From: Nematostella vectensis
Taxonomy: Eukaryota; Cnidaria; Anthozoa; Actiniaria; Edwardsiidae
Direction of reading: 5' to 3'
Assembly (NCBI RefSeq): GCF_932526225.1
Contig: NC_064040.1
Coordinates: 3,755,681 to 3,819,680 of the forward strand
Length of the DNA stretch: 64,000 bases
Position 1 is the first letter of the stretch. Each line of letters starts with the position of its first letter. The notes beneath the pieces were generated by a model. It saw nothing but the letters and a program-made list of their open reading frames with translations, was not told the origin of the DNA and did no database searches. Below, in pieces: positions 1 through 11,206 of this stretch. The position numbers and the translations under genes are program-made.

Positions 1-467
1 GCTGATTGTACCTCAGTGGACCATGTATAACCTGTGTTTATTAAGAGTATAATATTGCGGCTCATTTTAAAACCACATAAAATAAACCCTTTCAAGTCTG
101 AATAACCTTTCAACTGGACATCACTTCAAGAAGAAAATATAAAGAAAACACTACATCTATCAATTCTGAAAGGTTGACTTTAAGTAACCATTTCACCATG
201 TTCAAATGTCAAATGACTTCAGAGCTGTTTTAAATTGTAAAACTAAATGCTATTCTGTGTGTTCATAGTTAAGAGCGAATGTGCAACATGATAAAAGTTA
301 TGTTACATTTATCAAAAAAACTTGCTGTATTTGGGAGATAAGATTGACGGTCTCCCTCCTCCCCCTGCAACTCAGTTTACATTCTAATGTGCAAACACAT
401 CTGATTATTCTATTGCTAAAGGGGACATAGTTATAGAATGCCTACAACACTAAATATACACACAAAC
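1..467. other. YIF1 intron (left edge)
   Basis: Sequence downstream of the exon 4 donor (GTTTGT on the minus strand, 467-462). No exon recognised; the next YIF1 exons are outside the window. Confidence 0.6.
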
Positions 468-2757
468 CTTATGAGTGAACGGAAACAGGAGAAGCCCAAG
501 TTTCTTGACAACATAAGAAGTGTCCACAGCAAAATAATATTTCAACTTGGATATAGAAACAAATCTGTCAAGCTGAAACACACAAACAATATATAGTGAG
601 TTATGATATGTAACAACAAATGCACTGTAATTGCCTTTTTCAATATACACAAAAGGGTGACATTATAATAAAGAGACATTAAAATAAAAAAAACTCAATC
701 TACACTTGCTCTCACTCACTCTCTTGGGAGTAATTTTCAAGCAAACTGTGAAAAGTAAATTGATGCATGTCCCCAGAATTGAATCGTAGTACTCAAAGCC
801 ACTTCTATTGAATGACAGAGGAAATGGTTGAAAATTTCAACCAGAAACACACAATATTTTTGTACTTAGATCCTTTTTGCGTGCTACAGCCAAATAAAGC
901 ATAATTACAGTTGTACACTACAGTTGGAAAGAATCTATCAAATGCAGGCATACAGTCAACCACTTATTACTGTATCTTAAATACATTTCAACTGAGTTGC
1001 TAAAACTAAAGACAATTACATTTTTCTCTACATATTCCTTTCCCTGTGAAGCCACATTGGTCCCGTACTGAAAAGCCATGTTGGTCATAGGTTGCTGCAT
1101 AAAGTCTGCCCCAGGGAATGGCATTCCCCCTTGGCCCTGGGGGTGGCTACTATGCTGTTCAGCACTAGTGTCGTCAAACAAAGGGGAGGAGCCAGCACTA
1201 TAACCACTGTGCCTTTGATGAGCTGGAATAGTCAATATAATATTAAGGCTATTAGGAATAGTCAATATAATATTAAGGCTATTAGGAATAGTCAATATAA
1301 TATTAAGGCTATTAGGAATAGTCAATATAATATTAAGGCTATTAGGAATAGTCAATAATATTAAGGCTATTTGGCTTAGGATGTGGGAGGAGGAAGCAGG
1401 GCACATAACTAAACAAAAAGGGAAGCAAATTAGTTCAAGGGAAACAGCTACATACAAACAGAAAATTAATAGGAATGGAAAAGAGACGGACAGAAACAGA
1501 AAGTAAAGAGCTGAAAAAAGAAAGGCGTACAGCCAGCCAGACAGAGAGACCACACAAACAGAAAATAAAGAGCTGAAAAAAGAAAGCCTAAAAGTCAGAC
1601 AGGTCAGTATACCTTTCTTTGAGACGTTCCGTTTTTGAACAGGAGGAGGGTTGAAGTAAGGACTCTCATTATCTGAAGAATTAGAAAATCAAAGAGATTT
1701 CAAGCAGAAAATGGAAACAAGATCAAGAAATAAGGGAAAGTTAACACCTTCAGAATGATTAACTATCTCTGTATATCTTCAGTTTTAGACATAAAAAAAT
1801 CATAAAGTGATGTGGTGTGAGAGACTTGCAAAACATGCAGGTCAGATACCATTAGACATGGAAGAGACTCTTTTACGGAGCCCAGGAGACAGTGGGTTTG
1901 AATGTGAAGACAAGAGAAAGACTTTCAGGAGAATTATATGAGCAGGTGAAAAAAATGATGGGGATGGAAAGCAGGAAAATTGGAACATAAAAAAGCTTCA
2001 CAGACTACTCTCTAGAGTGTCATACTTGAAGTGTCCGTAATAACAAGTGTCCGTAATAACAAGTGTCTGTAATAACAAGTGTCAGTAATAACAAGTGTCC
2101 GTAATAACAAGTGTCCGTAATAACAAAGTGTCCATAATAACAAGTGTCTGTAATAACAAAGTGTCCATAATAACAAGTGTCCGTAATAACAAGTGTCCGT
2201 AATAACAAAGTGTCCGTAATAGTAGGGTGTTTGAAAGGTGAGAGTTGACTATTTGTCACGTCGAGTGATGTATCAATGGTTCTTTGTAATGCTTGGTCTG
2301 AAGTCCAGAAGTCCAAATTATGGTTATAAAGGTGCTTAAAAATTGATTGATAAAAATGGTGAAGTAACGACATTATGTGCTGGGTTATATTTTTGGGGGT
2401 TTCTAAGATCGGGCACACCATAGTCAGATCGGAGCCTTCAGATCTATTCAGCTCAAGATGAAAGAGCTGAATTTCATTCTAAACAAATAGGCATATAATG
2501 CTCTTCACATGAAGTTTTAAACATTAGAAATCAACCATAAAAATCAAATGATCAATTAAGAACCTCAAAGGGCTTAAAAGACTTCCTTGTAGACAAATAA
2601 TACAAACAAAAACCCAGGAAAGATATGAGTTAAAAGATAGCCACAAATAAGAAATCGCCCTTGGACTTTTAATCAAATAAAATAACAAGAAATTGCGAGA
2701 TTGCTCGAAAAACCTTTCAAAATATAAGTAAAGCTTACCATACATTGGTGGATCCAT
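468..2757 (-). CDS. YIF1: YIF1 (Yip1-interacting factor) family protein, 5' part only
   Basis: Partial gene running off the left edge. Exons on the minus strand: 2739-2757, 1613-1672, 1020-1222 and 468-572, all in frame with GT-AG junctions, giving the first 129 codons. Start MDPPMY is followed by a disordered N-terminus ([17 protein letters not shown]), the family stretch MTNMAFQYG and GKEYVEKN, and then the conserved segment around [15 protein letters not shown]1A/B are multi-pass membrane proteins of about 300 residues that bind Yip1/Rab machinery and act in ER-Golgi traffic; the membrane-spanning C-terminal half is not in the window. Shares a promoter region with the APMAP-like gene, starting 293 bp away on the other strand. 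Intron 2 holds a 30-bp array touching the exon 3 acceptor and intron 1 a 16-17 bp array. Identity is from recognised family motifs; choice between A and B type cannot be made. Confidence 0.9.
1226..1373. repeat. 30-bp minisatellite abutting the YIF1 exon 3 acceptor
   Basis: Five units with 30-bp period (starts near 1226, 1256, 1286, 1316, 1346; the last is degenerate). On the gene strand each unit ends GACTATTCC; in the unit next to exon 3 this runs straight into the acceptor AG, so the intron 3' end itself is the amplified sequence. Confidence 0.9.
2030..2222. repeat. 16-17 bp minisatellite in YIF1 intron 1
   Basis: About 12 copies of GTGTCCGTAATAACAA with a variable extra A and single-base changes. 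It opens a repetitive antisense reading frame that I do not consider a gene. Confidence 0.9.
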
Positions 2758-3050
2758 CCTAGGGATTCGTTATCAGGGAAGTAATGAAGAGAAATAAGTT
2801 GAAATAGGAAGATTTAGCTCATTTCGAGTGCAAGTTTCACAGTTTTGTTTTCACTACGCATGTCTGGATATGACGTCACGAAATGAACGTGGCAGAACGG
2901 AAGCACTATACTTCATGTTTTGTAAAAAAACAGAATTGTAGAGAGAATATTGATAACACTATTCTGCAGCGGTAGCACATGAAGTATATAGCTTTAGTAT
3001 TCTAGTTTGCATGATCTTGGTTTTGGTGATGATTTCTGCATAATTTAGCA
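2758..3050. promoter_or_regulatory. Bidirectional promoter of YIF1 and APMAP-like gene, with CRE
   Basis: 293 bp separate the two divergent start codons. A perfect palindromic cAMP response element, TGACGTCA, lies at 2871-2878. No TATA box was evident. Promoter role is inferred from position and the CRE; transcription starts are not visible. Confidence 0.6.
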
Positions 3051-6000
3051 ATGGCTGCGGAGAAAAGTCCCAAAAAACAAACCGATAAGGTGACAAAATC
3101 GGCGAATACAACTCAGACTTCTAGGTGAGAGTTTATGTGTTGCTTTAGTCATGCAAATTTATTCCACAGCTCGAAGAGCACATTCTGTAAACTACTAGTT
3201 ACTAAAGTGATCAATGTTCGGAAATGCTATTTCTTATGCTATTTTATTTAGGACATAGTAGCACCTAAAATAGCGCCTTCCATCTTTTAAAAGCCAAAAA
3301 GTAAGAAGCAATATTATCCAACATGTTCGTCTCATAATCACTTATTTCTTGTTCTTGTTGTTTGTTTGTTTGTTTTAGGTCATGTTTTGGGATATGCATT
3401 GTAACCCTTTTAGTTGTTGCTGTGTTGTTAGTAGGAGCTATAATACTAACTCCATCTCCAATAGATCCTTTGCTATTTAGGTAAGTTTTCCCTATGAAAT
3501 ATGGATCAGGGCTGTAGGACTTGGTGGATATATTGTAATAACAATAGTGCAAAACATGAATATATAAACCATGCCAGCAATGGAGCTCACAATTGAGCAG
3601 CCACATTTCAGCGGCAGATCTAAGATATTTAAAGAGGGGGGTAACAGCATGAGGTCAGACAGTATGTTATAATGTGAGAAACTGAAGGGATAGTACACCA
3701 TGGGTGTGGTCAGGGTAGGGGCAATTATCTGTATTATATAATTGTCATGGTGTTTTCCTGGATCAGGCTATTTTTAGATGCATGCTCATGAGCGCGAATT
3801 GCAGTTAGGGAGAATATTTTCTATCAAAAGAATTGCAAGCTACAATTTAAAGTTGTAGGTAGGGTGTGATTCTGATTAAGGATACCGTAGACCCAAGCGG
3901 TAATTACCCCGCTTTTGCCGGCAAAATCGCTAACGCTCGCGTCGGATTAAAGCAAATGCAAACAAACTATATATCAATTTAAAGCTTAATGATTGTACTT
4001 TCCTCCTAAAATAATCATTTTTTATACGCGCTTAATTTTGAGTGCTTTTGCCTGGTCCGAAGTGCGAAATCGACCACTTTTAAACATGTGAATTATTTAT
4101 ATACACCAAAAGCACGCAACCTCCCGGGATCTGCTTTATATCTTTCGTCATGTACTGAACTGACAAACCGTGTCTACATTTGACGTCACACAGCCTCGTT
4201 GATTAATAATCAAGGGTCAAAGTTAGGCGTGGAATAATTTTGCTTCTTTGGCTACAACGCGCTAATTAAGTCAAATTAAGTAGCAAAAAAAGCTATTGAT
4301 TATCTGCGGCACGGTGTGGCAGAACAATATCTATACTAGATGCTTGCCAATTTGCGCAGGAATCGGGCGGTTAGAAGTGTACCTTTAAATCACATATTTA
4401 GAGAAAGATGGGGTGAAATTAGATTGCGCGATATCGGGGATTGAAGTTGTGTAAACATTAGAGGCAGCGTGACAGTAATGACAGACGAAGAGCAAATAGA
4501 GCCGCGTATGGCAACCAATCACATTGCATGCTCTACACGCAGCGGGAAAACTCTTAGGCGCTCAAATGTCATAGCGCTAGTCGTGCAAGTGAAGGAAGAT
4601 GCCTAGACCGAAGCGAGCTTGCACCAAAGAAAAGAAGAGCGCGGAAAACTTAAAAAGACTGCGAACGGAGACAACTCTCTGTTTTAGGCTTTTTTTCTCG
4701 CTTAGCCTTCTTCAAAGGAAGCCAAGGATTCTTACTTAATCTTGGCGTAGTTTACAACTATGCAAAATTTAGAGTAAACGCTTATAAAGTTGATATAAAT
4801 ATGGATAAATCTCGGATGAAACGTTGATAATGATACTGACGCGCTTGTATGCTAATTAGAGGGAAAAGCCGTAAAACTAAGTTCCCCGGATGTTGATCGC
4901 GGGACTTTGAGCTAAGTAAACAGGATTATGGGATTATTGACACCTTTGAGAATAACGCTACACTCGTTCGAATTCGGTTTTTCTTGAATATCTGGTGGAG
5001 TATTTAAGATTTTGGTGTTTTTTTTTGCTAACATCTAGAGTGTGCCTATTGTCATCGAATGGCATAATAAAAAAATTTCACCCGAAATGAAGCCATTTGG
5101 GTCTACGGTATCGTTAAAGAAGAGAACAACGAAAGTCAAAGTATCCAGAAGAGAACATAGCTGCACGTGCAGTTGAGCTCAGCCAAAACGTCAGCAACAA
5201 AGGTTGCATCAGATTGGCGAACCTGTGCATCTGAAAATGGCCTGATCCCGAGAAAGGCTGTGTGACACCTATGTAATACCAGAATGTGGGGAAGTTGATT
5301 GCCCCTACTTATGAGCCCCTGATTTGGTTGAAGGGATAGCAAATCATGGGTAAAGTTGAAGGGCACACCATGGGTGTGGCTGAAGGGGTAGTACTCCATG
5401 GGCGTGGTTGAAGGGGTAGTACTCTATGGGCGTGGTTGAAGGGGTAGTACTCCATGGGCGTGGTTGAAGGGATAGCATACCATGGGCATTGGTTGAAGGG
5501 GTAGTACATGCTGGGCGTGGTTGAAGGGGTAGCATACCATGGGTATTGGTTGAAGGGGTAGTACATGCTGGGCGTGGTTGAAGGGGTAGCATACCATGGG
5601 TATTGGTTGAAGGGGTAGTACATGCTGGGCGTGGTTGAAGGGATAGCATACCATGGGCGTGGTTGAAGGGGTAGCATACCATGGGCATTGGTTGAAGGGG
5701 TAGTACATGCTGGGCGTGGTTGAAGGGGTAGCATACCATTGGCGTGGTTGAAGGGATAGCATACCATGGGCATTGGTTGAAGGGGTAGTACATGCTGGGC
5801 ATGGTTGAAGGGATAGCACACCATGGGCGTGGTTGAAGGGGTAGCATACCATGGGCATTGGTTGAAGGGGTAGTACATGCTGGGTGTGGTTGAAGGGGTA
5901 GCATACCATTGGCGTGGTTGAAGGGATAGCATACCATGGGCGTGGTTGAAGGGGTAGCATACCATGGGCATTGGTTGAAGGGGTAGCATACCATTGGCGT

Positions 6001-9000
6001 GGTTGAAGGGATAGCACACCATTGGCGTGGTTGAAGGGATAGCATACCATGGGCATTGGTTGAAGGGGTAGTACATGCTGGGCATGGTTGAAGGGATAGC
6101 ACACCATGGGCGTGGTTGAAGGGGTAGCATACCATGGGCATTGGTTGAAGGGGTAGTACATGCTGGGCGTGGTTGAAGGGGTAGCATACCATTGGCGTGG
6201 TTGAAGGGATAGCATACCATGGGCGTGGTTGAAGGGGTAGCATACCATGGGCATTGGTTGAAGGGATAGCACACCATACATAGGCGCTGTTGATGATCTT
6301 TGCTATTTTTATGACAATAAGAGTGCATCCCTTCTATTTCTATTTCGCTAATTTATTATTTGAATGCATTTCTCAATTTGTATTTCTGTAGAGTAAAAGT
6401 TTATTTGACGTTTTTTTTTTTCTACAGCTTACCTTCACCTAAACCATTTGAAGGAGTTCTTGCACCAAACACAAAGCTTCAGGAATCTGAACAGCTTTTT
6501 AAAGGGCAGGTTGTAGGACCTGAATCAATTGCTGTTGATAGCTCAGGTGTGTTTTTAAAGGCCAATGTTTTGAAATGAATTAATAGCTATTGATAGAGTG
6601 GTTGTGTTATGTATTATTTGTATAGTTTAGGATTAGTTTTAAGGTTTTGGGTTTGTCTCCCTATACATTGGAATATGTTTATGTATTTTATTTTGTGTAG
6701 GTATCATTTATACTGGACTTGCCGATGGAAGAATTGTCAAGTTTGTTGGGGATAAGGTTGTTGATGTGGTGCGCACTGGAACCCACAATGATGGATGTGG
6801 TAAGACTAAAAACAAAATAATCCAAATAAATGTAAAATGATCATCCAGACTTGATGAGACCATATATAAAGAATGGTCCAAGAATGGTCTATTGTATTTA
6901 TAAATTAAGCTAAATGGGAACTAAATTATGACAGAATAAGCAGAAGGCTGTAGTAAGCTGTACTGTAATGTCTTTCCAACAGGCAGACCAGAGTTGGAGC
7001 ATGTGTGTGGTCGACCGCTTGGGATGCGCTTCAACAGATACGGCACCAAGCTTATAGTAGTCGATGCATACTTTGGGTTATTAGAGGTAGACACCAAGTC
7101 AAGTAGCATCAGCACCCTAGTTCCTTGTCAGCCTGGTGTTGATGGTGAACCAATAAGGTTTATGAATGACCTGGACATTGCCCAGGATGGCACAATCTAC
7201 TTCACAGATTCTAGTACCAAGTGGCAAAGAATGCATTTTAGGTAAGTACACCATGGATAGTTTACGGTCAAAAGGTAAAAATTCAAGAGGGGGATGTGTA
7301 TTTTAATTGAAAGATTGCAGTTCCTTATTTAAAATTGCACAGGATATTGGTTATCTGGAGCACCTCAAAATTGTGCAAGGCATGTGTGTTGAATCCTTGT
7401 AGTCTTGTGTAGAGCCCTGGCCAAACGGGACGCAAGTTGTCGCAAGTTTTGATTTGCGCTTAAGCCCTGGACAAACGAGACGCAGGTTCTCGCAAGTTTT
7501 GACTTGCGCTTAAGCCCTGGCAAAACGAGACGTAAGGTGTCGCAAGTTTTGACTTGCGCTTAAGCCCTGGCCAAACGAGACGCAAGTCAGCTTTAGTTGT
7601 GGCAAGTTTTGACTTGCGCTTAAGCCCTGGTCAAACGAGACGCAAGTTCTCGCAAGTTTTGACTTGCGCTTAAGCCCTGGCCAAACGAGACGTAAGGTGT
7701 CGCAAGTTTTGACTTGCGCTTAAGCCCTGGCCAAACGAGAGGCAAGTCAGCTTTAGTTGTGGCAAGTTTTGACTTGCGCTTAAGCCCTGGTTAAACGAGA
7801 CGCAAGTCAGCTTTAGTTGTGGCAAGTTTTGACTTGCGCTTAAGCCCTGGTTAAACGAGACGCAAGTCAGCTTTAGTTGTGGCAAGTTTTGACTTGCGCT
7901 TAAGCCCTGGTTAAACGAGACGCAAGTCAGCTTTAGTTGTGGCAAGTTTTGATTTGCGCTTAAGCCCTGGCCAAACGAGAGGCAAGTCAGCTTTAGTTGT
8001 GGCAAGTTTTGACTTGCGCTTAAGCCCTGGTTAAACGAGACGCAAGTCAGCTTTAGTTGTGGCAATTTTTGACTTGCGCTTAAGCCCTGGCCAAACGAGA
8101 CGCAAGTCAGCTTTAGTTGTGGCAAGTTTTGACTTGCGCTTAAGCCCTGGTTAAACGAGACGCAAGTTCTCGCAGGTTTTGACTTGCGCTAAAGCCCTGG
8201 CCAAACGAGACGAAAGTCAGCAGTTGTCGCAAGTTTTGCAAACTTATGTTTTTTGTTGTCTTGCGTCGGATTTGAACATGATTGCTTCAAATTTTGATCA
8301 AATTTTGAACGCGAGTTTGCCAGCTTGCGGTCACTTGCGTCTCGCTTGGCCACCCAACGCAAATATATGCAAGTCCTCGCAAGTAAATCGACAATTTTCA
8401 TCTCACTTTCTCATTTTTTTTTTTGCGATATTATAGAGTAAAAGTATATCTCAGACTATTTGCCTCTAACACTTGGGAAGATGAATTTGAATAATTTATA
8501 CCCATTTTTGGCTATTTTATTTTCTGTTTGCTTGCGCGCATTAGTGTTCGTGAGCAGCGCGCGCTAATGCAAGGCGTATAAAAGTCATCTGTTCACTTGT
8601 TATTTCTGTCTCTAGCAATGCTTTGCTTGAAGGAGACAACACTGGCCGGCTTCTTGCCTTTCATCCCAAGACTGGCGAGCTCGAGGTTTTAATGAGTGAC
8701 TTGCATTTTGCAAACGGTGTGCAGTTGTCCCCTGAAGGAGATTTTGTCCTCGTGGTAGAGCTGCTCACGGCGAGGATTCTAAGGTGAGTATTAGCTTTGT
8801 TTACGTGTGTCAAACCCAATTCTTTTTATTCTAACTCCCAGTTGGATTAGGTGACAAGCAATGTTCAGGTAGCTATTTGTACTTCATGATTACTTAAGGC
8901 TTGAACACTCATGGCCTTGGGCTGTGAAGGGTTTTGATGAAATCCCAGTAAACCTCCCACCCCCATAAAACGAACACTTTACGATCTTGAGGGTGTGTTT

Positions 9001-10075
9001 ATATAGATGTCCCATCTTGTTGCCAATCATGGATAGGACATCAAGATGTAAAGGGAATTTGGCTTCTGAAGATGTTGGCTACATATTGACAAAATTGGCC
9101 TTCTCTTTCAGGTATTATACACGAGGTGAGAACGAAGGAAAGATGGAGGTTTTCGCTGAAAACCTTCCTGGCCACCCTGATAATATCCGGCCAAGCTTCG
9201 GTGGGGGGTACTGGGTTGGTATGGCGGCACCTAGGCGTCCCGGGCTCTCTCTTTTGGACACCCTGTCAACTCGACCATGGCTACGGAGTTTGTTAGCAAA
9301 GGTAATATTTACCTCATCTCACAATTTGAAATAATTCTTTTGAAATATTTTTTTAAGCATACTAACGTTCCCTCCCCCATGACCTTAAGCTCCTTTTGTA
9401 GTATATAACCATAGTAAATAACTATGTCATAACGCTAAATAAATGCTCCTTGGACAATTTTTTTTTCTTTTGTCTTATTCCCTCTCATTCTTTCTTCAAA
9501 AATAAAAGGGAGGACGTTTGGGGGGGGGATCTAATTACTGCAATGCCGCACAAAATAAAAAACAACAACAACGAAATACCGCAGAAAAAAAGGAAACATT
9601 GCGAGGTTTTGAAGGGCATGCGCGAGACCCCAACATTTCCCAGGTCTAACGCTAGATCATCCCGTTCCAAGGGCAAAACCCGCACACTGCAGGACTAATT
9701 AACACCGCAACATTTTAATTTTTACCGCAATACCACCGTTTAAAAATGTGGGTGGGCAGTTTCTAAGATCATTCGTGGGCAGTTTATAAGATAATTCGAA
9801 CCGATCTGCAAATCGCATGTTTTCTGTTTTTTGGTATTGTGTCTGTTTAATTTCTTATAACATTTGTTTACCAGTTTGTGACCCCCAAGATGCTTCACGT
9901 GCTTGCCCCGAGATACGGGCTTATCGTCAAACTGAGCAAAGGAGGAAGTGTACAAAGGACTCTTCATGACCCGACAGGACAAGTTATCAACGGAGTGAGC
10001 GAGGTCCACGAAGAAAACGGTGTACTCTACTTAGGGTCCTACAATGGACTGTTTGTTGGAAAATTAAAGCTATAA
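3051..10075 (+). CDS. APMAP: Adipocyte plasma membrane-associated protein-like (strictosidine synthase-like beta-propeller)
   Basis: Eight exons: 3051-3124, 3379-3480, 6428-6546, 6701-6799, 6983-7241, 8616-8783, 9112-9301, 9875-10075; 403 codons plus stop, close to vertebrate APMAP. A lysine-rich cytosolic N-terminus (about residues 1-25) is followed by one hydrophobic membrane anchor (about 27-47, VTLLVVAVLLVGAII), then a lumenal six-bladed propeller typical of strictosidine synthase-like/arylesterase-like proteins. Recognisable segments include GPESIAVDSSG, GLADGRIVKF, GRPLGMRFN, FMNDLDIAQDGTIYFTDSS, FANGVQLSPEGDFVLVVE, GHPDNIRPS and YLGSYN. Family members are type II membrane proteins with reported arylesterase-like activity; the natural substrate is uncertain. 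A polyadenylation hexamer AATAAA lies at 10401. Intron 2 carries a transposon and a long minisatellite, intron 5 a repeat-filled TIR element. No frame breaks. Confidence 0.93.
3880..5113. mobile_element. TTAA-flanked TIR element in APMAP intron 2
   Basis: Terminal inverted repeats GATACCGTAGACCCAA (left, from 3881) and its exact complement (right, ending 5112) enclose 1.23 kb. Both ends are flanked by TTAA (3876-3879 and 5114-5117), the target duplication of Kolobok and piggyBac superfamilies. No transposase is evident; a 46-codon ORF starting MPRPKRACTKEKK lies at 4599-4739. Likely a nonautonomous element; superfamily between Kolobok and piggyBac is unresolved. Confidence 0.8.
5330..6280. 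repeat. 27-28 bp minisatellite in APMAP intron 2
   Basis: About 34 units of the type GGTTGAAGGGGTAGCATACC plus ATGGGC, with two alternating subtypes (…CATACCATGGG and …GTACATGCTGGG) that create a higher-order pattern. One isolated related unit lies at 3676-3703, before the transposon, so the seed may be older than the array. All three antisense frames are open through it, an artefact of the repeat. Confidence 0.93.
7413..8351. mobile_element. TIR element expanded by a 60-bp internal array (APMAP intron 5)
   Basis: The left end (TGGCCAAACGGGACGCAAGT, about 7420) and the inverted right end (about 8322-8352) match over roughly 29 bp with a few differences. Between them run about 12 copies of a 60-bp unit that itself starts with the terminal sequence (CCCTGG..AAACGAGACGCAAGT) and includes the small palindrome ACTTGCGC. 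So the array appears to have grown out of the left terminus of a MITE. No coding content. Confidence 0.65.
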
Positions 10076-11206
10076 ACAATACTGCGGATTTCTCCCACAA
10101 TCATAACGCGTTGTCGCAATTCTGTTGTGTGAAAAAAATAGTGAAGCTGTGGTAACATAAAATCCGCCGTCCTGTCAGATCACGCCTCTGTTTCATACGA
10201 CTTAATTTTTCGCTTTATACTCCTGCTGTGGATATATATTTGCATAATATTTGGTATCGCAGTAAGAAAGAAATATCTGCTTTATCAGTACATTTTTCAG
10301 GTTTTTACAAAGTATTCAGTATTGTGCACAAATTAACATCCCCAGTGTTTTATAAATATGCAAAAGATATCCAAATCCTAGAAAAGTCCAGATTGTTCTG
10401 AATAAACATCTCTGAAATTTTCTAGTTTAAGTCCATGATCTCGCTATTGCAGTAGGAAGTTTTATAGCACTATGTTCTAGAGAAGGGGTATACCTTAGAC
10501 GTATTTTCCATAATAGCAAATGACCCTTGGTGTTTGCCAACAAATTGTGTTAGATTTGCACCAACCGGTCATGTGGTTGTTGTAAACAATTGTAACAAAT
10601 TGAAACATCAAAATGGGACATATAATAAACATTTAGCCTCCTTACATGCTCTAGAAAATAAAAACAAGAATTTTTTATAGCCAAGGCTGAGGCTAAATTG
10701 CCTTATGTTTATATGCTTTGAATCAGGAATTCATTAATCAATGTGGTCTGAACCCGCCACATTTCTAAAAAAAAAAGAGTACATGACATATCTCATCTTT
10801 CTGTGGCTGTGCCAAAACACAAGGTTGAAAAGGTATGTTGAACACCTCTGTGAGACAGAGTACAGTAGTTGTACTGACGTTTTAAGCATTATTTTCATCG
10901 GAGCAAAAGAGGTCTCAGATGAAACATCAGCTTAACTACTTTGTTTCACAACCTTGTGTTGATTTATACCTTGTCTACACCACGCCTACGCAGACCATTT
11001 AGTTTTTCTACAGTTTGTCTGTAGTCTTTTTAATTATACCAACCATAAACTGGTCTTCTTAAATCTCAGACAAAGGTATAAAGAGGATCTTTGGTGCAGA
11101 CGCATACCTAAAGTTAAGAAGGATGGCTTCTTTCTTGCATTCTCTATCTTTTTTCCCCATGTTTCCCCCTTGAATATGTAGCATTTCAGGATATCCAAGC
11201 AGACAA
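10076..11206. other. Tail-to-tail intergenic region, APMAP-like / BCKDHA
   Basis: Contains the 3' UTRs of both converging genes (AATAAA at 10401 on the plus strand). I see no other gene, RNA or repeat here. Confidence 0.6.

Noticed and set aside
5309-6328. Long antisense ORFs (up to 339 codons) in all three frames
   Set aside because: All frames of the 27-28 bp minisatellite are stop-free; the translated repeats have no domain and no start context.
7670-8125. Antisense 151-codon ORF with repeated LPQLKLTCVSF
   Set aside because: Product of the 60-bp array (a multiple of three), inside an intron.
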